A stretch of DNA of 26,310 nt. Origin: a virus. The stretch spans positions 1 to 26,310 of IMG/VR virus record IMGVR_UViG_3300042380_000415; one strand, 5' to 3'. Under the pieces are notes generated by a model. That model was not told the origin of the DNA and made no database searches. It was given only the letters and a program-made list of their open reading frames with translations. This document shows, one piece after another, positions 19,616 through 26,310 of this stretch; position 1 is the first letter of the stretch, and each line of letters opens with the position of its first letter. A program made the translations under genes and the position numbers.

Positions 19616-20170
19616 ATGAACCCAGCCGATCTCTACCAAGGCGACCGGGTGACGTGGCTGGAGACCAGCGCTCCAGCTGAGGCCACTGCCCTCAAGGTCT
19701 GGCTGCGCAGCACCACCGCAGGTGCCGGGCTTGAGCTCAATGGCACGGCTGCCGATGAGGGATGGGAGGTGGTGATCAGCCAGCAGGCCACCTCTGCAAT
19801 GACGCCCGGCGCGTGGGAGCTGCAGGTTGTCGCGACGGTTGACAGTGCGCCTGTGACCGTGCGGCGCGGCAGCCTGACAGTGCGCCGCGGGCTGGCGTTC
19901 ACTGGGACGCCGGGAACATTTGACGACCGCAGCCAAGCGGAACGCGACCTCGACGCGGTGGAAGAAGCAATCCGCGCCCTGACTACCGGCGCACAGGAGT
20001 ACCAGATCGGCAGCCTGGGCAACGGTGGCCGGAGGGTGGTCCGCGCCGACCTGGCGGAACTGATCAAATGGCGTGATCGGCTCGCCGCGCAGGTGGCCCA
20101 GGAGAAGAGAGCCCAGGCGCTGGCGAGTGGCACAGCCGCCAGCCGCAAAATCCGCGTTGCCTTCCGATGA
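19616..20170 (+). CDS. gpW-like head-tail connector with extra N-terminal beta domain (184 aa)
   Basis: The C-terminal half (DDRSQAERDLDAVEEAIRAL, then EYQIGSLGNGGRRVVRADLA and ELIKWRDRLAAQV) matches the gpW/DUF6148 pattern of small head-tail joining proteins. The N-terminal half is beta-rich (VTWLETSAPAEATALKVWLR, then TPGAWELQVVATVD) and may be an Ig-like or BppU-type fold. Position between the large terminase and portal is typical for gpW. Its stop overlaps the portal ATG. Confidence 0.75.
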   Translation: MNPADLYQGDRVTWLETSAPAEATALKVWLRSTTAGAGLELNGTAADEGWEVVISQQATSAMTPGAWELQVVATVDSAPVTVRRGSLTVRRGLAFTGTPGTFDDRSQAERDLDAVEEAIRALTTGAQEYQIGSLGNGGRRVVRADLAELIKWRDRLAAQVAQEKRAQALASGTAASRKIRVAFR

Positions 20171-21855
20171 GCATGTTCAGCCGCGCCCGGCGCCTGATGA
20201 GGAAAATCTGGGAAGCAGGCCCTGGCCCCCGCGCCAGACGACTGCGGGCGCACGGGCTATCCCAGCACCTAGGCGGCCGGCTGCTGGGCGATATGCCAGC
20301 GGTCTACCTCGACCCGCAAGCAATGCTGCGCGGCGGGCTGAAGGAGATTCGGGCGAAGAGCCGCTATCAGGCGTTGCTGAATCCCTACGCCAGGCGTGCG
20401 ATTCGGAGCCTGCAGATCAACATCGTTGGCGCCCGTGGCGTGCAGATGCGCGGGCAGATCCCTCTGGGTGGCAGAAGCAACCCCGCTGCCGGGCGAGCTC
20501 GCGCAGAGTCTGCCCAGCAGATTGCGGCGCTGCTCTCCCGTGGCCGCACCGGCGGAGAGCTTGACGCGGCGCTGGATCGGCTGATCCTGGCGCAGACCGC
20601 AATCGAGCGGGACGAAGAACGAAACCAGATCCTGGAGGCGAAGTGGCGGCAGTTCTGCAAACCTGACAACTTTGACCTGTCCGGGCGCTACTCGTTCCAC
20701 CAGTACGAGCTGCTGATCGCCGGTGCCTTCGGCTCCCATGGCGGAGCGATGGTGCGGATCATCCGCGAATCGGCCACAGGCAACCCGAACGCTGAGCAGC
20801 TGTGCTTCGAGCTGCTGAGCACTGACCAGCTGGATGAGGACTACAGCGGAGGGTCCGACCGACCTGGCCACTTCTGGCGGATGGGCGTTGAAACCAACGA
20901 CCGCCGGGGAGGCCGGGTGACGCGCTATGCGGTGCTGCGCCGGCACCCCGGAAACATGGATCCTGGCGATCCGCGAAGCATGGAGCCGAAGCACATCTTT
21001 GTGGATGCGCGAGACCTGATCCACATCTTCATCCCGGAGGAAATCGGCCAGCTGCGTGAGATCCCCCACCTGGCGCCGGTACTGACCACGATCCACAACC
21101 TGAACGAATACGAGAAAAGCCACTGGACCCGCAAGAGAATTGCGAACAACATCCTGGGATTCATCGAGAAGAAGCAGCCCGATGATGCGCCCCCTAACTC
21201 ATCCCTGGTTGACGAAAAATCCCAGGCAACCGGCGAGGTGTTGTCAAACTCTTCGCCTGGCGAGTGGATTGAGCTGTTCCCCGATGAGCACCCCGTGCCA
21301 CCCCAGCTGGGCCCGGACGACAATCAGTACGAGACGGTGCTCAAGACCATGCTGCGCCGGTTTTCGACGGGATTCACCGCCAGCTACTCGGCGATCAGCG
21401 GTGATCACTCCGACGCCAACTACAGCTCGATGAGGGAAGAGAAGCTGGAGATCCGCGACTGGTACAGGGTTGTGCAGTCAATCTTTATTCAGCAGTTCCA
21501 CCAGCGAGTATTTGAGGAATGGGTTGACGCTGCCACGTTGGCGGGCGTGTTGCCGGTTGAACTGTTCGCCAACTACTGGAACGAGCCGGAGCTCTACACG
21601 GCGCCGCGGTGGCAGGCCAGAACCTGGAGCTGGGTGGACCCGGCCAAGGAAATGAAGGCCTACAAGGATGCCCAAGAGATGGGCCTGCAGAGCACCTCCG
21701 ATCAGATGGCGGAGCTCTACGGCACCGACCTGGAGCACACCTGGGCCCAGATCGCGTACGAGATTGCATTGCGCCGGAGGCTGGGGTTGTCGCAGTCCGC
21801 GGCATCACAGCCGGCCCTGGCACCACAGCCAGAGGCCACCCCTGAGGGTCCATAG
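20167..21855 (+). CDS. Portal protein, lambda family (562 aa)
   Basis: The N-terminus MSMFSRARRLMRKIWEAG and the core RYQALLNPYARRAIRSLQIN, with DARDLIHIFIPEEIGQLREI and SAISGDHSDANYSSMREEKL, match the lambda gpB-type portal family. The portal forms the dodecameric DNA gate at one prohead vertex. It follows the connector with an ATGA overlap and precedes the protease-capsid gene. An alanine/proline/glutamine-rich tail may be disordered. Length is normal for the family. Confidence 0.92.
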   Translation: MSMFSRARRLMRKIWEAGPGPRARRLRAHGLSQHLGGRLLGDMPAVYLDPQAMLRGGLKEIRAKSRYQALLNPYARRAIRSLQINIVGARGVQMRGQIPLGGRSNPAAGRARAESAQQIAALLSRGRTGGELDAALDRLILAQTAIERDEERNQILEAKWRQFCKPDNFDLSGRYSFHQYELLIAGAFGSHGGAMVRIIRESATGNPNAEQLCFELLSTDQLDEDYSGGSDRPGHFWRMGVETNDRRGGRVTRYAVLRRHPGNMDPGDPRSMEPKHIFVDARDLIHIFIPEEIGQLREIPHLAPVLTTIHNLNEYEKSHWTRKRIANNILGFIEKKQPDDAPPNSSLVDEKSQATGEVLSNSSPGEWIELFPDEHPVPPQLGPDDNQYETVLKTMLRRFSTGFTASYSAISGDHSDANYSSMREEKLEIRDWYRVVQSIFIQQFHQRVFEEWVDAATLAGVLPVELFANYWNEPELYTAPRWQARTWSWVDPAKEMKAYKDAQEMGLQSTSDQMAELYGTDLEHTWAQIAYEIALRRRLGLSQSAASQPALAPQPEATPEGP

Positions 21856-21865
21856 CCTGAGGCTA
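21850..21865 (+). repeat. CCATAGCCTGAG element before the protease start
   Basis: CCATAGCCTGAG, then GCTA, forms a TAGCC-TGA-GGCTA hairpin that includes the portal stop codon, 17 bp before the protease ATG. A second copy is at 22605-22616 inside the fused gene. Confidence 0.5.
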
Positions 21866-21882
21866 GAAACTGCTCGGGTTGT

Positions 21883-23973
21883 ATGTCTGGCGTGACGATT
21901 AAGGCTGCGGCCGAGGGCGCAACCCTGGAGCTGGCCCTGATCGGGGAGGTCGGATGGGAGATCAACGCATCGGTGCTGCAGCGGGCACTGGTGGGGAGGA
22001 CCGAAGATCTGACGATCAACCTGTTCAGCTATGGCGGCGATGCGATCGAGGGCCTGGCCATCTATTCGATGCTGGCGAGGTATCCCGGCAAGAAACGGAT
22101 GGTGATTGATGGCGTGGCTGCATCGGCCGCGTCGGTGATTGCGATGGCGGGCGACGAGATCGTGATGCCCGAGTCGTCGTTCCTGATGATCCACGAGGCG
22201 TGGGGCCTTGCGATCGGCGGATCCGGTGATCTGCGCCAGCAGGCCGACCTGATCGACCGCATCAGCACCGCCTACCGCCAGACCTACTCCGCCAGGTCTG
22301 GAATGAGCACTGAGGACGTGGCGTCGCTGATGGCCGCCGAGTCATGGCTGACTGCCGCCGAGGCGGTGGAGTTCGGGTTCGCTACCGAGGCGGCGCCAGC
22401 CCGCGAGATCCGCAGCGCTGCCGTTCCTCGCGGCCGGTTCGCCAGGGTGCCGCAGGCGCTGGTGCAGCTGGTGGAGTTTGTCGAGCCCAGCCGCCCAAAA
22501 GCTCAGGCCGCCACCGTGCCAGCCGAACCCGAACCCGCTCCCGAGCCTGAACAACCTGAGCCCGTCGCTGCTGCGACCGAAGGGGGTGGGGAACCGGAAG
22601 TGCTCCATAGCCTGAGCTCAGGTACGCAAACTGCACCTGTCCCCATGACCATCCAAAACACCGAAGCGGCGGACCGGGAGGCAGCCGCTATTCAAGCGGA
22701 GCGCGACCGGGCCCGAACCATCCGCAACATGTGCGAGCAGTCCGGCGCTGGCCACGAAAAGGCCGAGGAGTACATCAACTCTGGCGCTGAGATCGGCAAG
22801 GTCCGCGAGGAACTGTTCGCCCTTGTTACCGGCAAGGAAAAGCGCAGTCTCTCCAGCCGCCTGCAGGATTCCGGCGATGGCCTGCTCGGAATGAGCGACC
22901 AGGAAGTCAAGAGCTACAACATCCTGAACGCCATCCGCCACTTCTCCGACCCGACCGATGTGCGCCTCCGCGAGGCCGCCGGGCTGGAACTGGAGGCCTC
23001 TGCCGCTGCGGTGAAACAGTCGGGTCGCGAGCTGCAAGGCTCGTTCCGCATTCCTGCAGACGTGATGATCGCCCAGATCCCTGGGATGGGCGCCGGCCGC
23101 AGGGGCATCCAGGCCAATCAGACCGCAGGCGGGTTCACCACCGGCGGCGCGATGATCGATACCGATCTGCTGGTCGGTTCGATGATCGAGTTGATCTACA
23201 ACCGTCTGAGCATCACCGCTGCTGGCGCCACCGTGCTGAGCGGCCTAGTGGGTGACATTGACATCCCGAAAGAAACCAGCGGCCCTACCCATTACTGGGT
23301 CGGCGAAGGGCAAGCGCCTGATGCGTCCGAGATTCTGGTTGGGCAGCTCAGCCTGACGCCCAAGACCGTGGGCGCCAAGACCGTGCTGACTCGCCGGTTC
23401 ATCGGCCAGACCTCGTTCTCCGCTGAGGCATGGGTGCGCAGTCACCTGAGCCGCAAGGTTGCTCTCGGCATCGACAAGGACTTCCTCTACTCGCCAGGCG
23501 GATCCAAGCGCCCTCTGGGCCTGCGGTCCACCGATGGGGTACGGACTGAAACGCTTTCTGGCGGCCAGTCCAAGACCATTAACTCGGTGAGCTACAACTT
23601 CGGCACCTTTCTCAACCTGGTTGAGATGGAGACGAAGGTAAGCCTGGCCAATCTGGACGTACCCAGCATGGCCTACATGATGAACGCTCACGCCAGGGGC
23701 GTCTACAAGACCACGCTGGAGAACGCTCAGAGCGACTTCTACATCCTGCGGAACAACGAGATCAACGGCTACCCGGCCCTGATGTCGAACCAGCTGGAGG
23801 TAAACAATATCCTCTTCGGCGATATGTCGCAGGTCCTGCTGGCATTCTGGAGTGGCCAGGACATCGGCGTGAACCCCTACAAGTACCAGGATTCGGGCAG
23901 CGTTGAGATCAGCATCCTGCAGGATTGCGATTTCGGTGTTCGCTATCCCGAGGCCTTTGTGTGGGGTATCTAA
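21883..23973 (+). CDS. ClpP-like head protease fused to HK97-fold major capsid protein (696 aa)
   Basis: Residues 5-190 form a ClpP-type protease: SYGGDAIEGLAIYSMLARYP, GVAASAASVIAMAGD with probable nucleophile Ser81, and MIHEAWG with His104. A Pro/Glu-rich linker lies at about 195-250. An internal ATG at 22645 (M255) begins a helical scaffold-like delta region. The HK97-type capsid domain follows (TTGGAMIDTDLLVGSMIELI, then FIGQTSFSAEAWVRSHLS and SMAYMMNAHARGVY). One polyprotein, self-cleaved, or two products by internal start are both possible. Protease-capsid fusions are known in other phages. Confidence 0.9.
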   Translation: MSGVTIKAAAEGATLELALIGEVGWEINASVLQRALVGRTEDLTINLFSYGGDAIEGLAIYSMLARYPGKKRMVIDGVAASAASVIAMAGDEIVMPESSFLMIHEAWGLAIGGSGDLRQQADLIDRISTAYRQTYSARSGMSTEDVASLMAAESWLTAAEAVEFGFATEAAPAREIRSAAVPRGRFARVPQALVQLVEFVEPSRPKAQAATVPAEPEPAPEPEQPEPVAAATEGGGEPEVLHSLSSGTQTAPVPMTIQNTEAADREAAAIQAERDRARTIRNMCEQSGAGHEKAEEYINSGAEIGKVREELFALVTGKEKRSLSSRLQDSGDGLLGMSDQEVKSYNILNAIRHFSDPTDVRLREAAGLELEASAAAVKQSGRELQGSFRIPADVMIAQIPGMGAGRRGIQANQTAGGFTTGGAMIDTDLLVGSMIELIYNRLSITAAGATVLSGLVGDIDIPKETSGPTHYWVGEGQAPDASEILVGQLSLTPKTVGAKTVLTRRFIGQTSFSAEAWVRSHLSRKVALGIDKDFLYSPGGSKRPLGLRSTDGVRTETLSGGQSKTINSVSYNFGTFLNLVEMETKVSLANLDVPSMAYMMNAHARGVYKTTLENAQSDFYILRNNEINGYPALMSNQLEVNNILFGDMSQVLLAFWSGQDIGVNPYKYQDSGSVEISILQDCDFGVRYPEAFVWGI
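22605..22622 (+). repeat. CCATAGCCTGAG element before the internal capsid start
   Basis: CCATAGCCTGAG followed by CTCAGG gives a perfect palindrome, CCTGAGCTCAGG. It lies 22 bp before the internal ATG at 22645, paralleling the copy before the protease start. Confidence 0.5.
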
Positions 23974-23975
23974 GG

Positions 23976-24221
23976 ATGCAGGTCGAGATGCTCGAATCAA
24001 TGGTACTTAATCGCCAAGATCGAGAGATCGGCGAAGTGGTTACTGTTGATAACGACCTAGGCCTTCACATGATCCGCAACGGCTGGGCGGCTGAGCATAT
24101 TGCTCCCGCCCCAGTTGCTGAGGCCGAAGGCGAATCGCCCCGCCGTGGCGGAAAACGGCGCACCACCTACAACAACCCCGAGCTCAGCACGGGCACCAAT
24201 CCCCCCACGGAGGAACCCTGA
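23976..24221 (+). CDS. Small head protein (81 aa)
   Basis: The product begins MQVEMLESMVLNRQDREIGE and continues DLGLHMIRNGWAAE, then a basic, probably disordered C-terminus (RRGGKRRTTYNNPELSTGTN). I do not recognise a named family. It starts 2 nt after the capsid stop. Its position after the capsid gene suggests a decoration or connector role. The ATG at 23976 is preferred because the longer frame overlaps the capsid gene. Confidence 0.7.
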   Translation: MQVEMLESMVLNRQDREIGEVVTVDNDLGLHMIRNGWAAEHIAPAPVAEAEGESPRRGGKRRTTYNNPELSTGTNPPTEEP

Positions 24222-24223
24222 CC

Positions 24224-24607
24224 ATGATCAGACAACGCAACCTGGAAGCGCTGCACAGCGTCACCATGCTGGCCCCGACCACTGTTTCGGCCGCTAATGA
24301 CACCACCGCCATCGACTGCTCTGCGTTTGACGGCGATGTGTGCCTGATCCTCACCGCTCCGGCCAGTGCGTCCGGTAGCGCCATGAAGGTGAAGGTGCAG
24401 GCCGGCAGCGCATCCGACGGCAGCGACGCCGTGGACGTAGCCGACGGGGCATTCCCTGACCTGGCCACTGCCGCCTATCACAACCGTCTGGTGCTTTCCA
24501 AGGATGATCTGCCGGCCCGCCTGCGCCTGCGGTTCTTCGATGAAACAGGCACCTACAGCGCCGCCGTGAGCTGCGTTGCAGTGGGCATCAAGAAGTACCG
24601 CCCCTAA
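24224..24607 (+). CDS. Putative head decoration/structural protein (127 aa)
   Basis: The beta-rich sequence (NLEALHSVTMLAPTTVSAAN, then DGDVCLILTAPASASGSAMK and RLRLRFFDETGTYSAAVSCV) reads as a single jelly-roll- or beta-sandwich-like domain. No named family is recognised. GGAGGAA lies about 10 bp before the ATG, one of the few strong Shine-Dalgarno sequences here. It lies between two small head genes and is probably a capsid decoration protein. Confidence 0.7.
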   Translation: MIRQRNLEALHSVTMLAPTTVSAANDTTAIDCSAFDGDVCLILTAPASASGSAMKVKVQAGSASDGSDAVDVADGAFPDLATAAYHNRLVLSKDDLPARLRLRFFDETGTYSAAVSCVAVGIKKYRP

Positions 24608-24609
24608 CC

Positions 24610-24969
24610 ATGATCCAGGAAATCCCCGATGATTTCCTGCTGGCTGACTTCGGCTCCAGTGTCACTGCTGGGGCCGTTGTTGGTTTGGGCATCATGGACC
24701 GCGCCAGCCAGATCATCATGAATGATCAGGTGGTGACGGTGGACTATGCGCTGACTGCCAGAACTGAACAGTTCGGCGCCCTGCAGTATGGCGACCAGGT
24801 GCAGCACGAGGGATTGACGTACAAGCTGCAGCACGAACCGCTGAAGCTGGCTGATGGCCGGTTCTGCGTGATGGTGCTGGAGAAGGTGGAGGCCGTGGCC
24901 ACCTACCTGGTGACGCTGAGCGGCCTGCGGATCACGACTCTGAATAACAAGCAACTCCGCATTCTGTAG
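24610..24969 (+). CDS. Putative gpFII-like head-tail attachment protein (119 aa)
   Basis: The protein has IPDDFLLADFGSSVTAGAVV, then IIMNDQVVTVDYALTARTEQ, QYGDQVQHEGLTYKLQHEP and a C-terminal beta segment (FCVMVLEKVE). This recalls lambda gpFII-type head-tail attachment proteins in length, position and beta content, but similarity is weak. It starts 2 nt after the preceding stop and precedes the fibre gene by 2 nt. Confidence 0.6.
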   Translation: MIQEIPDDFLLADFGSSVTAGAVVGLGIMDRASQIIMNDQVVTVDYALTARTEQFGALQYGDQVQHEGLTYKLQHEPLKLADGRFCVMVLEKVEAVATYLVTLSGLRITTLNNKQLRIL

Positions 24970-24971
24970 GT

Positions 24972-26310
24972 ATGGCTGAAACCACGATTACAGGCCTACC
25001 GAACGCCACGACCCCGCTCGATGGAACTGAGCGGGTGCCGATGGATCAGGCTGGGGCGACGAAGGATGCCAGCACCCAAGATATTGCGAATCTGGCCGGC
25101 GCGGCGATCAGCAGTGCGGTTACCGCTCACGTTGCCGCAGCAGACCCACATCCCGGCTACCTGACTCAGGCCGAAGGAGACTCTCGATACCGGCAATCGG
25201 CCACGGCGCTGAGCGATTCGGACATCCCTGCAGGAATCGCCAGGGACTCGGAGGTTGCAGCGGCAATCGGAGCGCATGAGGCAGCAGTAGATCCGCATCC
25301 TGGCTACCTGACCGCCGCCTGGTGGACCGGCGTTAGCACCGCCGCAGGCCGCGCCATGGTGGAGGCGGTCAGCTCTGCCGCGCAACGCACCCTGCTGGGC
25401 CTGGGCACGGCTGACAGCCCATCATTTACCGGCCTGACGATCACCGGCACGGCGCCGGTCGTCATCCCGCACATCCATGGCAGCATCGCCGGGAACCTTT
25501 ACGTTCACGTCCGCAACACCAGCGGAGGGGATCTGGCGGCAGGCACGGCGGTCTATGCGACCGGCAGCGTGGGCAGCACCGACCGAATCACAGTGGCGGC
25601 CTGCGACCCGACCGATCCGCTCAAAATGCCGGCGATTGCCGTGCTGGAGACCACCCTTGCCAACAACGGCGATGGCGATGCCGTGATCCTGGGCGAGCTG
25701 AGGCCATTCAATACCAACAGTTATCAGCTGGGCGATCAGCTCTATGTCGGCGCTGGCGGCGCCCTGGTGGCGACGATCCCGGCATCTGGCGAGGTGCAGC
25801 AGGTCGGCAGCGTAGTGAGGGTGAACGTCAACACCGGGACCATCCTGGTGAACACCGGCGCGGCGATGGCCCGGGTGGGATTCACTGGGGCATACGGAGA
25901 TCTAGGCGGTCTGCCCACCCTGGGCACGGCAGCAGCAGCAGCTAGCACGGACTTCGCCCCTGCCGCGCAAGGCGTCACGAACGGCAACAGCCACAACCAC
26001 GACGGCGGCGACGGGGCGCAGATCGCTTACAACAGCCTGTCGGGGTTGCCGTCAATCCCTAGCACATACGCCGACCTGGGGCCTATTGGCGATGGAATCA
26101 TATTCACGATCTCCAACCGGGGCGAAACGGCGACACCAAGCACTAACTACGACGAATCGCTCCCGCTATCTTTTGCGGTAACGATCACGAAAGTTACGTT
26201 TATTACGCACATTGATAACACCGGGAGCAGCACAACAACTCTCAGCGCGTACAAGCGAACTGCGGCAGGGACAAAAACCTCACTGCTTTCCGCCAACGCA
26301 ACGCTTGCCT
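24972..26310 (+). CDS. Virion fibre/structural protein, 3' end outside window
   Basis: The first 446 residues are visible and the frame is open to the right edge. The N-terminus MAETTITGLPNATTPLDGTE, then RVPMDQAGATKDAST, is typical of phage fibre proteins that attach to the virion by a short N-terminal module. Two AHxAAxDPHPGYLT repeats lie at about residues 56-69 and 98-111. Further Gly/Thr-rich beta repeats follow, and the last part has YDESLPLSFAVTITKVTFIT, a beta-sandwich-like end. It may be a tail or head fibre involved in host recognition. It begins 2 nt after the preceding gene. Confidence 0.75.
   Translation, partial: MAETTITGLPNATTPLDGTERVPMDQAGATKDASTQDIANLAGAAISSAVTAHVAAADPHPGYLTQAEGDSRYRQSATALSDSDIPAGIARDSEVAAAIGAHEAAVDPHPGYLTAAWWTGVSTAAGRAMVEAVSSAAQRTLLGLGTADSPSFTGLTITGTAPVVIPHIHGSIAGNLYVHVRNTSGGDLAAGTAVYATGSVGSTDRITVAACDPTDPLKMPAIAVLETTLANNGDGDAVILGELRPFNTNSYQLGDQLYVGAGGALVATIPASGEVQQVGSVVRVNVNTGTILVNTGAAMARVGFTGAYGDLGGLPTLGTAAAAASTDFAPAAQGVTNGNSHNHDGGDGAQIAYNSLSGLPSIPSTYADLGPIGDGIIFTISNRGETATPSTNYDESLPLSFAVTITKVTFITHIDNTGSSTTTLSAYKRTAAGTKTSLLSANATLA

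Noticed and set aside
20269-21123. 284-codon minus-strand open frame
   Set aside because: It is opposite the portal gene, which matches its family over its whole length.
1-26310. CRISPR array, tRNA, integrase or att site
   Set aside because: No regularly spaced repeats, cloverleaf-like sequence or recombinase motifs were seen. The cassette repeats are too few and irregular for CRISPR.

Overview
The window is GC-rich, tightly packed phage DNA, read as a phage or prophage of a cyanobacterium. The packaging and head genes follow a lambda-like order: small terminase, GpA-type large terminase, gpW-like connector, lambda-type portal, ClpP-like protease fused to an HK97-fold capsid, small head proteins, fibre. 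The cyanobacterial assignment is an inference. Several small left-arm proteins (the MTT..P-AAQ N-terminus, the ALxQPEPE linker, the PVPGAEVG tail, the RRCPEPCQTC motif) resemble families I associate with freshwater Synechococcus/Cyanobium-type genomes and their phages. No integrase, tRNA, rRNA or att site is visible, so temperate versus lytic cannot be decided here.

Left arm, about 1-11166, transcribed leftward. Entering from the right, it holds an uncharacterised 117-aa gene, an SF2 helicase, a multi-HTH DNA-binding protein, a VRR-NUC nuclease, a RecT-like annealing protein, SSB and a winged-helix protein. A long chain of small genes follows, mostly linked by ATGA or TGATG overlaps. A DNA methyltransferase within this chain carries a nested HNH endonuclease. 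Three of the genes are too short for routine ORF calling: 1601-1690, 3421-3564 and 5572-5703. They close the apparent gaps between neighbours.

Three copies of a promoter/operator-like element (GGGTGC-N7-GAACCC followed by a TATGAT/TAGGAT -10) precede separate leftward units at about 787, 8072 and 11356. A sigma70-like promoter at 8616-8644 serves the nuclease gene.

Centre, 11167-14516. A divergent regulatory region precedes a ribbon-helix-helix gene and an 872-aa primase-helicase, both rightward. Directly after the primase-helicase stop lies a 300-bp region with twelve copies of a GTAAC core and a long hairpin, the best candidate for the replication origin.

Right arm, 14517-26310, rightward. 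A small protein gene is followed by an intrinsic terminator, two late-type genes, an HNH endonuclease, and the packaging/head/fibre block running off the right end.

The most distinctive feature is the cassette-like structure of the small-gene cluster. AT-richer small genes sit between GC-rich repeated flanks: an identical 31-bp tail/start junction plus a conserved head at 1054-1718, and 26-bp direct repeats bracketing the gene at 261-500. Together with the HNH insertion in the methyltransferase and an AT-rich insert in the helicase, this suggests frequent insertion and shuffling of small genes.
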